Part shown: positions 11,509 through 25,843 of the stretch, in pieces | Position numbering within the stretch: the stretch's first letter is position 1 | Layout: each line of letters starts with the position of its first letter | Source of the DNA: Caldilineaceae bacterium | Lineage (GTDB): Bacteria; Chloroflexota; Anaerolineae; Caldilineales; Caldilineaceae | Reading direction: 5' to 3' | DNA: 64,000 nt | Assembly: GCA_020634815.1 (NCBI GenBank) | Contig: JACKBA010000020.1 | Coordinates: 1-64,000, forward strand | Notes under the pieces: model-generated | What the model was told of the DNA's origin: nothing | The model's input: the letters and a program-made list of their open reading frames with translations, nothing else | Database searches by the model: none | Position numbers and translations under genes: made by a program

Positions 11509-12903
11509 TCACGGCAACAGCAACAGTTCATTTTGCAGCAGATGCGCCGAGTCGGCAGGCGCCATCTTGTCGTACACGACGCGATTGATCGCACGCACGA
11601 GTGCAGCACCTGCCTCGTCGGATGAGTGCTGGTAGTAGTCGACCGTATACGCATCAAAGGTGTCCACAAAGCAGCGCAGCCACGGATCCTTTTCCAGCAG
11701 AGCCTGGTAGCCGGCCGATTCGATCAGGGCCGTACGCGGCTGAATGACGCCAACGGACTCCAGCCACCAGAGCGGCTGCTCCGCTTCGCCCTTCTTGCCC
11801 AAAATGAAGGCAAGAAATTCCTGGGCAAGTTGCTGCCGCCCGGGGTCGGAGTTGGCGTTGACCACCCACCCGAATGAGTACATGACATTCTGATGGGTCG
11901 CGTCGTTTTCAGGGTCGGTGACCGGGTGCGGCGCCACGTCAAAGCGCACGTCAGGGTTGGCAGCAAGGATTGCCGAGGAGAACCAGGGGCCGGCGGTCAC
12001 CATAGCCACCTTGCCGTTGGCAAAGTCGGCAAACCAATCCTGCACAAAATAAGGGTCGTAGGCTGTATAGAGATGGGTGAAGTCGTAGAAGACCTGGAGC
12101 GCAGCAATGACGGCGTCGCTGTCGCCGGCCGGCTTGCCATTGACGTAGAGATCGGCCTGTCCAAACTGGCGCATGATCGGGTAGAAATCCTGGACGTACC
12201 ATTCGGCAGCCGGGTAGTTGGCAAAGAAGCCAAACTGGTAGCCCATGCGCGTGGGCGCCCCCGTGACCGTATCGGTGATCAACATCTGCCGGCTGATCTC
12301 TCCCAGTCGCTGCCAACTCTCCGGTCGCTCGGTCGATGGATAGGCGACGCCGGCATCATCAAAGACGGACTCGTTGTAGAAGAGACAGAGGGTGGTGAGT
12401 TCGTTGAGCAACGCGTAGATCTTGCCGTCCTGGATGAAGACATTCAAGCCGTTCGGTGGATAGTCCTGCACGATGTCGTCGACGGAGTCGTAGCCGAAAA
12501 TGGTCGGGTCGAGCGACGCCAACAGACCGGTTTCGATATAGCCGGCCTGGGTGAAATTGTGGCTGGCCATGGCCCACACGTCAGGCCCGCCGCCGCTCGA
12601 AACCTCGGCCAGCAACTTGGAGTCGAAGGAGACGATTCCGCCCGAGTAGGGAAAGGTCTCGTACTTGACCTTGACGCCGGGATGGGCAGCCTCAAATTCG
12701 GGGATCCACTTGTCGCGCAGGCCGTCCGTAAAAGTAGGAAACTCATGGGTCCAGAGCACCAGTTCGCGCGCCTCGCCCGTCGAAGGCTGCGCTGGCGCCT
12801 GTGGCGTGGAGACAGGCGCCGCCAGATTGGGGGGCACAGCCTGGCAGGCCGCCAGCAAAAGGGCGATCATCAGAGGGGTATACAGCAGCAGCCGACGGAA
12901 CAT
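11509..12903 (-). CDS. Sugar-type extracellular solute-binding lipoprotein (family 1), orphan
   Basis: A 464-residue lipoprotein of the MalE/UgpB-like class. Residues 1-19 are a lipoprotein signal ending in LLLAAC with C20 as lipidated residue, then a Pro/Ala/Thr-rich linker, then the two-lobed binding fold (ELVLWTHEFPTF, AAHPGVKVKYETFPYSGG, FANGKVAMVTAGPW). The start at 12903 is supported by AAAGGAG nine bases upstream (the in-frame extension to 13044 is not needed). It would bind a carbohydrate or polyol at the outer membrane face, but no permease or ATPase gene is adjacent. The downstream neighbour is a membrane diguanylate cyclase. An IS element sits 143 bases upstream and may have changed its promoter. 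Base composition is less GC-rich than the flanking genes. Confidence 0.9.
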   Translation of the reverse strand: MFRRLLLYTPLMIALLLAACQAVPPNLAAPVSTPQAPAQPSTGEARELVLWTHEFPTFTDGLRDKWIPEFEAAHPGVKVKYETFPYSGGIVSFDSKLLAEVSSGGGPDVWAMASHNFTQAGYIETGLLASLDPTIFGYDSVDDIVQDYPPNGLNVFIQDGKIYALLNELTTLCLFYNESVFDDAGVAYPSTERPESWQRLGEISRQMLITDTVTGAPTRMGYQFGFFANYPAAEWYVQDFYPIMRQFGQADLYVNGKPAGDSDAVIAALQVFYDFTHLYTAYDPYFVQDWFADFANGKVAMVTAGPWFSSAILAANPDVRFDVAPHPVTDPENDATHQNVMYSFGWVVNANSDPGRQQLAQEFLAFILGKKGEAEQPLWWLESVGVIQPRTALIESAGYQALLEKDPWLRCFVDTFDAYTVDYYQHSSDEAGAALVRAINRVVYDKMAPADSAHLLQNELLLLP

Positions 12904-13036
12904 CCTCAACTCCTTTCGTAGCGTGCGAGGACATAGCGTCAACAGCAGGCAGTCCATACAGTGACGAACGAACCCGGCGTCCGCTGCCCAGCACATTTCA
13001 GAATTGACGGGAACGGCCAACTTCACCTTACTAAAT

Positions 13037-13046
13037 ATGAGCATAT
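13037..13046. repeat. Left target-site duplication of the IS element
   Basis: ATGAGCATAT here is repeated exactly at 14255-14264, immediately outside the two ends of the insertion sequence. A 10-bp duplication fits the 9-13 bp range of the IS4 family. The site lies within a near-palindrome, ATATG-AG-CATAT. Confidence 0.8.
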
Positions 13047-14254
13047 CTCACTACCGTACAGAAAAGATGTTCGACGTAGTTGAGTGATTTGGAGATAGGT
13101 TGTCGTTCAGGTAGGTTTCTGTTCCGACCAAGGAAAGGAGCCACCATGAACGACAACCTGAGACGATATCGTGCCATCAAACGTGGACTCGCACAACTAT
13201 ATCCATCTGAGCCAACAGGGCGACTGCTTCAATCGCTGCATGTGATGGCAATGTTCATCAACGGTATCGTAGCCAGCAAGAGCACGCATACTCGAGATGT
13301 GGCTAAGAAAACGCCAACCGGGGCCAAGGTCACGAGTCGGGAAAAACAACTGAGCCGTTGGTATCAGAACGAGCGAGTGAGCTATGAACGGCACATGTTG
13401 CCCTTTGTGCAAGCGCTGTTGGCCGGCCTCGCCTCGCAGACGTTGGTGCTGGCCATTGATGGCAGTGAAGTCGGACGCAACTGTGTGACCTTGATGGTCA
13501 GCCTGATCTACCAAAAGCGGGCCATACCCCTGCTGTGGGTGGTCAGGACAGGAAGCAAAGGGCATTTTCCGGCGGACATCCATATCGAATTGCTGACAGC
13601 AGTGCAGAAGCTCTTGCCGGCTGATGCCTCTGTCATCCTGCTGGGTGATGGTGAGTTTGATAGCATTGAGTTGCAGAGCTTTCTCCAGGACGTAGGGTGG
13701 GACTATGTCTGCCGGACTGCCAAGAGCACCCACGTATGCCTGGACGGTGAATGGCAGAGCTTGGAGCACTATGACCTCTGGCCCGGCAGTTGTCTCCCAC
13801 TCTATGATGCTTTGTTCACCCGACAGGCCTATGGGCCGGTGTTGGTCATTCTCTGGTGGCAGACAGGCTACAAAGAACCCGTCTATCTGGTCACCAACCT
13901 CTCAGTCATGGAGGAAGCATGTCTCTGGTATCGCAAACGTATGCGCATAGAAACCTTCTTTTCCGACCAGAAAAGCCGGGGCTTCCACCTGCACAAGAGC
14001 CGTATCCGCGATCCGCAACGCTTGGCTCGGCTCATGATCGCAGCCTGTTTTGCCTACATTTGGATCATCTACCTGGGTACCCTTTGTATTCAGGACAAGT
14101 GGGTGAAGCAGATCCACCGTACCGACCGGTGCGATCTCAGCCTCTTCCAGCTTGGCATGGACTTGCTGGAACATTTCTTGAACGAGTACTTGCCCATCCC
14201 GGTGGACTTCCGACTACCCGTCAGTTCACCTCCTTAAAAAGTGTACGGTAGCAA
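13047..14254 (+). mobile_element. Complete IS4-family insertion sequence
   Basis: About 1.2 kb bounded by the 10-bp direct repeat ATGAGCATAT. Near each end is the inverted core CTACCGTACA (left about 13051-13060; right TGTACGGTAG about 14242-14251), offset three to four bases from the duplication. Inside is a single intact transposase gene. Base composition is lower in GC than the surroundings. The intact gene, clear ends and perfect duplication suggest a recent insertion into the spacer between the binding-protein gene and the GH38-like gene. Confidence 0.88.
13146..14237 (+). CDS. IS4-family DDE transposase
   Basis: A 363-residue transposase that cuts and joins the ends of its own element through an RNase-H-like DDE core. 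Visible motifs: first Asp in LAIDGSEVGRN, second in VILLGDGEFDS, and the IS4-family YREK signature YRKRMRIETFFSDQK, which matches the spacing Y-2-R-3-E-6-K and contains the catalytic Glu. The ATG at 13146 is preceded by AAGGAG at a good distance. The reading frame is uninterrupted, so the enzyme should be functional. It is the only gene in the element. Confidence 0.94.
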   Translation: MNDNLRRYRAIKRGLAQLYPSEPTGRLLQSLHVMAMFINGIVASKSTHTRDVAKKTPTGAKVTSREKQLSRWYQNERVSYERHMLPFVQALLAGLASQTLVLAIDGSEVGRNCVTLMVSLIYQKRAIPLLWVVRTGSKGHFPADIHIELLTAVQKLLPADASVILLGDGEFDSIELQSFLQDVGWDYVCRTAKSTHVCLDGEWQSLEHYDLWPGSCLPLYDALFTRQAYGPVLVILWWQTGYKEPVYLVTNLSVMEEACLWYRKRMRIETFFSDQKSRGFHLHKSRIRDPQRLARLMIAACFAYIWIIYLGTLCIQDKWVKQIHRTDRCDLSLFQLGMDLLEHFLNEYLPIPVDFRLPVSSPP

Positions 14255-14264
14255 ATGAGCATAT
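14255..14264. repeat. Right target-site duplication of the IS element
   Basis: Exact second copy of ATGAGCATAT (see 13037-13046). Removing the element and one copy rejoins the original spacer sequence. Confidence 0.8.
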
Positions 14265-14288
14265 CATGTCTTGCGCTTGCGTCAAGCA

Positions 14289-14316
14289 GGGCGGAGCGCG
14301 GCTTCGCTCCCCGCCC
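14289..14316. repeat. GC-rich hairpin in the spacer before the GH38-like gene
   Basis: GGGCGGAGCG (14289-14298) pairs with CGCTCCCCGCCC (14305-14316) apart from a two-base bulge, with a six-base loop. It could stop transcription leaving the IS element; no T-run follows. The rest of 14265-14511 shows no gene. Confidence 0.45.
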
Positions 14317-14511
14317 ATACAAGGGCAGCAATACACGACGGAACCGAACCCGGCGCCATCCCGAGCGCTGGTCGATTGCCGCCCGCGGCTTTGACTTTTG
14401 TTGCAGAGTGAAATAAGATCGTCTTTATACCTCGCAGAAAATATCATTATCCATCGACTTCCATCAGTGCGCCGGGCGAAACACCTGGCGCCGACAGTCA
14501 CCGGGGGCCAC

Positions 14512-17187
<2,676 letters not shown>

Positions 17188-17253
17188 GTATCTACGCCTT
17201 TGGGTGATCGGATGGAGCTACGGCGTGGGAACAGGAGATCACTCCAACCGCTT

Positions 17254-17395
17254 GTAGTGACGGCTTCAGCCGTTCCAGGGGGAAGTCAACGACTGAAGTC
17301 GTCACTACTGCGAGAATCGTGAACGACTGAGTTTACGATCTGTAGTGACGGCTTCAGCCGTTCCGGAGAAAGGCAACGACTAAAGTCGTCACTAC
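17254..17395. repeat. Two tandem copies of the gtagtgacg dispersed repeat, each an inverted pair
   Basis: Each copy begins GTAGTGACGGCTTCAGCCGT and ends in CGACT(G/A)AAGTCGTCACTAC, so each can fold on itself. Copy one is 17254-17308, copy two 17342-17395. The same family appears at 1172-1343 and 39731-39781. They fill most of the 257-base spacer between the GH38-like gene and the kinase gene. Confidence 0.75.
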
Positions 17396-17444
17396 AGCGA
17401 GAGTGGTGACCTACTGAATTGCACGTTTGCGAACGGAGCGTATC

Positions 17445-18404
17445 ATGACAGAGTTCGTGCTGGGTGTGGATGGCGGCGGGACGCGCACGCGCGTTGCCGC
17501 CGTGGGCGTTGACGGCCGCGTGCTGGGCATCGGCATTGCCGGGTCGTCGAACTACGACGACGTCGGCAAGGAGGCTGCCCAGGCCGCCATCGACCGGGCG
17601 GCACGCGAGGCGCTGGCCGCGGCAGGTGTCGAGCGCAGCCGGAGCAGTGCCATCTTCCTGGGCATGGCCGGCGTCACCTCGGAGACCGACAAGCAGCACA
17701 TCCGCGACATCGCGCTGGCGCTGAAACTGGCGCCGCCCGAGCGCATCGGCGTCAACCACGATTGCAGCGCGGCACTGGCCGGCGGGCTGGAGGGACGGCC
17801 GGGCATCGTGCAGATTCTGGGCACCGGCTCGTCGTGCTATGGACGCAACGCCGCCGGCGAAAGCTGGATGGCCGGCGGCCGCGGCCAGTGGATCTCCGAC
17901 GAGGCCAGCGGCAACTGGCTGGGCATCCAGGCCATGCGCATGGCCGTGCGCGCCTACGACGGCCGCACGCCGGATACGATTCTGCTGCCACTCGTGCTGG
18001 CATCGCTGGAGATCAACTCCATCGAGGAGATCCTGCACCGCCAGTTCGTCGTCGGGCTGACGCGTGCCGAAATCGCCGCGCTGGCGCCGCTGGTGCTCGA
18101 TGCCGCCGACGCAGGCGACGGCGTGGCTGTCGAGATCCTGGAGCGCGGCGCGCAGGAGGTGGCGGAGCTGGTGGCGGCCGTGGCGTGCAGGCTGGGGCTG
18201 GATCGTGCGCCGGTGTGCGAGGTGTGCGTGGTGGGCGGCGTGGTCGAAGGCTCGGCGAGCTATCGCGGGCGCATCACGACGGCGGTCCAACGCATGACGC
18301 CCACCGCCGCGGTCAAGCTGCCGGCACAGCCGCCGGTGATCGGCGCCGCCATCCTCGCCCTGGAACTGGCCGGCGTCACCCCCATCCCGGCTATCGTCCG
18401 CTGA
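17445..18404 (+). CDS. BadF/BadG/BcrA/BcrD-family ATPase, N-acetylglucosamine-kinase-like
   Basis: A 319-residue member of the ASKHA fold. Phosphate-1 motif GVDGGGTRT is at 7-15, the phosphate-2/adenosine motif ILGTGSSCYG near 125-134, and GGVVEGSASY near the C-terminus completes the nucleotide site. Length fits the N-acetylglucosamine kinase branch (about 300-330) and it lacks the cysteine-rich features of CoA-dehydratase activators. It would phosphorylate an amino sugar or hexose in the cytosol; the exact sugar is inferred only from neighbours (GH38-like enzyme upstream). The ATG at 17445 is preceded by ACGGAGCG. Confidence 0.85.
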   Translation: MTEFVLGVDGGGTRTRVAAVGVDGRVLGIGIAGSSNYDDVGKEAAQAAIDRAAREALAAAGVERSRSSAIFLGMAGVTSETDKQHIRDIALALKLAPPERIGVNHDCSAALAGGLEGRPGIVQILGTGSSCYGRNAAGESWMAGGRGQWISDEASGNWLGIQAMRMAVRAYDGRTPDTILLPLVLASLEINSIEEILHRQFVVGLTRAEIAALAPLVLDAADAGDGVAVEILERGAQEVAELVAAVACRLGLDRAPVCEVCVVGGVVEGSASYRGRITTAVQRMTPTAAVKLPAQPPVIGAAILALELAGVTPIPAIVR

Positions 18405-18430
18405 GAGACCGGCTGAAGAGCCAGCCACGA

Positions 18431-18528
18431 AGCCTCAAAGGGCACAAAGAGGCACGAAGAAGTCCATGGCGACTGTGGCCAGTTGTTTCTTTGTGCTGCT
18501 TGGTGCACTTCGTGTCTTGGTGGTTTGC
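18431..18528. repeat. Dispersed cacaaag/cacgaag inverted repeat
   Basis: GCCTCAAAGGGCACAAAGAG... on the left is complemented by TTCTTTGTGCTGCTTGGTGC... and CACTTCGTGTCTTGGTGGTT on the right, giving an imperfect hairpin of about 98 bases. It lies between two genes that converge on it (kinase, plus strand; LrgB, minus strand), as a bidirectional terminator might. Confidence 0.6.
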
Positions 18529-18551
18529 ATTTTGTCCGATGAGCGCAGGTG

Positions 18552-19286
18552 CTACGGCCAGAACCACTGACCCAACAGGTGAAAGAGGAGCGGCACGAGC
18601 AGCGAGGTCGCCAGCCCGTTGAGTCCCATGGCCAGGGCTGAGAAGGCGCCGGCAACTTCGCTCACCTGCAAGGCGCGCGCCGTGCCGATGCCGTGCGACG
18701 CCAGGCCGAGGGCAAAGCCCTGCGCGCTGCCGTCACGCACACCCAGCCGGTTGAGCAGGCCGGTGCCAACCATGGAACCCAGGATGCCGGTGAGGATGAC
18801 GACCACGGCGGTGAGCGACGGCAGCCCGCCGATCTGCTCGGAGATACCCATGGCGATAGGCGTCGTCGCCGACTTGGGCGCAATCGACGCGACGACATTC
18901 TGCGGCGCGCCCAGCAGCCAGGTGATGAGCACGGCGCTGACGATGGCGGTCGCCGAGCCGGCCAGCAATGCGACGAAGATGGCCGGCCCGGAGTGGCGCA
19001 CGCGTTCAAACTGGCGGTAGAGCGGCACGGCCAACGCGACCGTAGCCGGGCCGAGCAGGAAATGCACGAACTGCGCGCCCTCGAAGTAGGTCGCGTACGA
19101 CGTGCCGGTGGCGAGCAAGATGCTGACCAGGATCACAATGGCGATGAGCACCGGGTTGAAGATCGCCTTCTGCCCGCTCTTGCGAAAGAGCCAGTCGCCG
19201 GCCAGATAGGCTGCCAGCGTCATGGTCAGATGCAGCAGTGGGCTGGCGGCCAGGTAGACCCAGATTTCGCGCGAGGTGGCGATCAT
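18552..19286 (-). CDS. lrgB: LrgB/CidB-family integral membrane protein
   Basis: A 244-residue polytopic membrane protein with about six to seven TM helices. Conserved family stretches are visible: PKSATTPIAMGISEQIGG and GLASHGIGTARAL. The family was named from Staphylococcus (murein hydrolase modulation); related LrgAB/PftAB pairs transport pyruvate and plant PLGG1 transports glycolate. The ATG at 19286 overlaps the lrgA stop by four bases (ATGA), so translation is coupled and the start is well fixed. It is the last gene of the PEP-utilizing enzyme-LrgA-LrgB operon. Confidence 0.93.
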   Translation of the reverse strand: MIATSREIWVYLAASPLLHLTMTLAAYLAGDWLFRKSGQKAIFNPVLIAIVILVSILLATGTSYATYFEGAQFVHFLLGPATVALAVPLYRQFERVRHSGPAIFVALLAGSATAIVSAVLITWLLGAPQNVVASIAPKSATTPIAMGISEQIGGLPSLTAVVVILTGILGSMVGTGLLNRLGVRDGSAQGFALGLASHGIGTARALQVSEVAGAFSALAMGLNGLATSLLVPLLFHLLGQWFWP

Positions 19287-19660
19287 GGCTGCCCCTCCGG
19301 CTCGTCCCCGGCGGCGAAACCCCTCATCCACCTCATCGCCAGGCCGGTCACCGCAATGGTGATGACGACGCTGGCCATGAGCGCCGCCGACACCGCCAGC
19401 CAGTTTTGGACCAGCAGCCCCGCGTGGAGCATGACGCCAACGCCCGCCGGCACAAAGAGCAGCGACAGGTTCTGCAAGAGGCCACCGGTCACTACGCCGA
19501 CGTCGTCGGGTACGTGGCCGCGGATGACCAGCGCGACAAAAAGGATGACCATGCCCAGCACCGGGCCGGGCACCGGCAGCCCCAGCAGCCGCGCGATGAC
19601 TTCGCCCGCCAACTGGCAGGCGAGCAGGATTGTGAAGACGAGGACAATGCGATTACCCAT
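19283..19660 (-). CDS. lrgA: LrgA/CidA-family membrane protein
   Basis: A 125-residue, four-TM holin-like protein. The hallmark LLGLPVPGPVLGMVILFVAL is at about 25-44, and LSLLFVPAGVGVMLH at about 67-81. LrgA and LrgB form a two-part complex in the inner membrane; roles reported for the family are control of autolysis and pyruvate transport. The start codon overlaps the end of the PEP-utilizing enzyme gene by eight bases and its own end overlaps lrgB by four, so all three are translated from one message. Confidence 0.93.
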   Translation of the reverse strand: MGNRIVLVFTILLACQLAGEVIARLLGLPVPGPVLGMVILFVALVIRGHVPDDVGVVTGGLLQNLSLLFVPAGVGVMLHAGLLVQNWLAVSAALMASVVITIAVTGLAMRWMRGFAAGDEPEGQP

Positions 19661-22346
19661 GTGGTTTGTCGACCATCACAGCCCCCGTGCTGCCATTGAC
19701 GGTTATAGTTGCGCCGTGGACGATCCGCCTTGTTGCGTTCTGTGCGCCCATAACCGCCGGAATGCCAAATTCGCGGGCGATGATCGAGCCGTGTGCAAGG
19801 ACCCCGCCAATATCGGTAACCAGACCCGCAGCCTGGGCCAGCAGCGGTGTCCATGCCGGAGTTGTCGTCGGACAGACCAGAATCGTACCGGGCACCATTT
19901 TGTGAAAATCAGCCGGGCCCAGAATGACGCTTGCAGGCGCCGTCGCGCGACCGGGACTGACTGCGACGCCATGGAGACCAGCTCCTGCCACAGGCGGCGG
20001 CACATGGGGCTCAAAGAGCGTCATGTCGATGGGGCCGATCTTGAATCGATAGTCCGGTGGCACCGCTGACGGTGGTTCGAGCCGTTTCTGTGCTTCGCGT
20101 AACTTCCGGCGGGCGTCAGCCAATTCACGCATTGCGAGTAGACCATTACCTTGCGCGCGGGCATTGGATGCTTCCAACAACTCTGAGACCTTCAGAAAGA
20201 AGACGTCTTCGTGACGGGCCAGTGAACCTGCCAGAGCCAGCCGGCGCCCCAGTTCCAATGCCAACCGGCGCAGCGTCGGCCAACCCGCACCCACATAGAA
20301 AAGCGCCTCCTCACGATATGGGCTGGATTGTTGCGCCCAGTCAAGCAGCGTCCGAAACAACAGCCGGCCAACCGGGTCCAGCGCCTGTGCAACAGCCACC
20401 TCTTGTTGTGTCCGTTCCGTCACCCACTCAACCTGGCGCTCGTGGATGCCGATGCCCGGGTTCTCGACCAATGCCTTCAGATTGATCAGGACCGGGAGTG
20501 GCTCGTCGACCAGCGTGGGAGCGGCGAAATCGAGTGAATATATCTGGTGGCCGTAGCGATCGAAGTAGTGCCGGAGATCATTCACGACCGCGGCCGCTTC
20601 CGGTTCTGCTTCCAGCGCAGGAAGCAGGTGTGCGGCCAGCGTCGATTCGACCAGCCGACGCAATTGCTCATGGTGCCGTATCGTCGTGGCAATGGCCTCT
20701 AATTCGGCCTGCGCATCAACGGCCTTGGACGGGAAGCCCCGCAGAAAGAGTGCGCTGGTCAGTTCTTTCGCGTTGAGGGCGACGAGTCTCTCGGACTTTC
20801 CAGGCGTAGCAGCCATGTCGGCTGTAATCCCGGCCAGGAAGCGGGCAAACAGCTCGTCGGTCACCTTTGCCACCCCTATAGGCATGGATGCGGCGAACCA
20901 GTACTTTGCGTCGGCAATTGCCAACGCGCGTAAACCTTGCAGCAACTGTTGGTCGGTTGCATCGCCTTCATCAAGCAGCCTCCACGTTTCCACCGTGTCC
21001 AGATAGGCGGGCAACGCCTCATCGCGCCAGTAGGGAAGCCAGCGGCGAAGGAGCTTCGGAAGCGTGGTCGCGTAGATGTGCAGAATGAGTGGAATCATCG
21101 CCCAACTGAAGCGGATGCCGACACGCGAGTAGGCATAGCCGTTGACCGTCACAAAAAAGGGGCGATCGATGTACTCCTCGACAAACCGCACGTGGCTCGG
21201 GGAATTGCCCAGAAAAGCGAGAAAATCGTCCATCGACTGGTCCAGGCCGACCTGAAGATACAGCTCGTCGAACAACGGCGAGAGCGGTTCGGGCATATGC
21301 TCAGTCACCTGCCGGCGCAGCAGGGGTGTTCCCGGTGGCGGAGGTTCCCAGCGCACGTCATGGAGTTGCGCTGGCAGCAGCGTCGTGATCGGTCGTGATT
21401 GCAGTATCCAGCATCGGTCATCTGCCAGGGCCCACTCGAGATCGAGCGGCGTCCCGCCCAGATATTGTTCCACGTAGATGGCCAGCGCCGCAATCGTGCG
21501 GACCTGGTTGAGGGTCAGGGCTGGCTCGCTGCGCTGTGTTTCCGGCACGTCATGAAGAATGGTGCCCTGCGAGCTGGCCGGTACGGCTTTGTGGCGCTTC
21601 TCGCCAAGCGCGATTCGGCTTGGCATAAGGCTGCTTCTTTTCAAGACAACCATGTCGGGCGATACAGAGCCGGAGACGATCGCTTCGCCGAGACCATAGC
21701 TCGCATTGACGACAAGCTCGTCGCGGTTACCCGTAACCGGATCGACAGTGAACAGCACGCCCGACACATCGGCCGCCACCATGAGCTGCACAACGACGCC
21801 CATTGCAACCGAGGACGGGTCGATCTCGTTTCGCGCCCGATAGTCGATCGCCCGCTCTGTCCAGAGCGATACCCAGCACCGCCGCACTGCATCGAGCAAC
21901 GCTGCCGCACCGCAGACATTGAGGAGGCTATCGTGCTGGCCGGCAAAGGAGAGATCGGGCAAATCTTCGGCAGTGGCCGAGGAACGCACGGCCACTGCCG
22001 GTTCGTCATTGGGCAGGTTGGCATAGGCGTGCAGAATCGCCTCGGCAACCTCGTCGGGCATTGCTCCGGCTTCGAACAACTCCCGAACGACGACAGCGGC
22101 ATCTTCCAGTTCGCCGGCGTCCCGTGTGGTAGCTCGCGCGATGAGACTCTCGATGGCCGCCTGAATGCTGTTCGCCGCAACAAAACGGCGGTACGCATGG
22201 GTGGTAACGAGAAATCCCGGCGGAACGGGCAGGCCAATCCTCGTCAGAGTTGCCAGCGAGCGCCCCTTTCCCCCGACCAATTCAAGTTCTGGTTCGGCGG
22301 CATCAAACGCAACGATGAATTGCGCATTCTCTTGAGGCTGAGCCAT
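19653..22346 (-). CDS. PEP-utilizing phosphotransferase of rifampicin-phosphotransferase-like architecture
   Basis: An 897-residue enzyme. Residues about 15-325 are the ATP-binding domain of the PPDK/PEP synthase type (VGGKGRSLA, AVRSSATAEDLPDLSFAGQH, VDPVTGNRDELVV, LEWA...ILQSRPIT). About 330-760 is a helical central domain starting RRQVTEHMPEPLSPLF. The C-terminal swivelling phospho-His domain has GGVLAHGSIIAREFGIPAV with phosphorylated H852. The TIM-barrel pyruvate domain that follows the His domain in PEP synthase is missing, so the layout is that of rifampicin phosphotransferase: ATP, substrate, His domain. The acceptor molecule is unknown. The ATG at 22346 has GAGGAG seven bases upstream. 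It is coupled by overlap to lrgA and lrgB. GC content is lower than in the mannosidase genes next door. Confidence 0.86.
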   Translation of the reverse strand: MAQPQENAQFIVAFDAAEPELELVGGKGRSLATLTRIGLPVPPGFLVTTHAYRRFVAANSIQAAIESLIARATTRDAGELEDAAVVVRELFEAGAMPDEVAEAILHAYANLPNDEPAVAVRSSATAEDLPDLSFAGQHDSLLNVCGAAALLDAVRRCWVSLWTERAIDYRARNEIDPSSVAMGVVVQLMVAADVSGVLFTVDPVTGNRDELVVNASYGLGEAIVSGSVSPDMVVLKRSSLMPSRIALGEKRHKAVPASSQGTILHDVPETQRSEPALTLNQVRTIAALAIYVEQYLGGTPLDLEWALADDRCWILQSRPITTLLPAQLHDVRWEPPPPGTPLLRRQVTEHMPEPLSPLFDELYLQVGLDQSMDDFLAFLGNSPSHVRFVEEYIDRPFFVTVNGYAYSRVGIRFSWAMIPLILHIYATTLPKLLRRWLPYWRDEALPAYLDTVETWRLLDEGDATDQQLLQGLRALAIADAKYWFAASMPIGVAKVTDELFARFLAGITADMAATPGKSERLVALNAKELTSALFLRGFPSKAVDAQAELEAIATTIRHHEQLRRLVESTLAAHLLPALEAEPEAAAVVNDLRHYFDRYGHQIYSLDFAAPTLVDEPLPVLINLKALVENPGIGIHERQVEWVTERTQQEVAVAQALDPVGRLLFRTLLDWAQQSSPYREEALFYVGAGWPTLRRLALELGRRLALAGSLARHEDVFFLKVSELLEASNARAQGNGLLAMRELADARRKLREAQKRLEPPSAVPPDYRFKIGPIDMTLFEPHVPPPVAGAGLHGVAVSPGRATAPASVILGPADFHKMVPGTILVCPTTTPAWTPLLAQAAGLVTDIGGVLAHGSIIAREFGIPAVMGAQNATRRIVHGATITVNGSTGAVMVDKPHG

Positions 22347-22485
22347 GTCGTTCTCCTCGACGCCCGTCCCGTGTTCAGCGATCGCCAGAGCGAGGTCTGA
22401 GGCAATAGCACAGCCGGATCGTTCAACTGCAATGCGAGCAATCCGGCTGCGCTCTATTCAGTCAGGTACGATAGCCGGCGCTCGG

Positions 22486-25701
<3,216 letters not shown>

Positions 25702-25724
25702 CGTTTCCTCCTCAGAATTTTAGG

Positions 25725-25787
25725 CTCACACGAAGTCACCAAGGCACAAAGAAGGAGGTGTCTTGGCTGTCGGCGGCTACTTGTGAG
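25725..25787. repeat. Dispersed cacgaag/cacaaag repeat
   Basis: CTCACACGAAGTCACCAAGG...ACAAAG on the left and TTGTGAG on the right form a weak hairpin in the 142-base spacer between the two GH38 genes. It belongs to the family also present at 1062-1130. Confidence 0.5.
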
Positions 25788-25843
25788 CGCGGGATAGTAC
25801 CTACCCCAGGCCGGCGTTGTAATGCAGGCGCCTGGGGCTGTTT

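Noticed and set aside
19653..22346. Calling this enzyme PEP synthase (PpsA)
   Set aside because: The C-terminal PEP/pyruvate barrel is missing after the His domain, so the reaction cannot be assumed.
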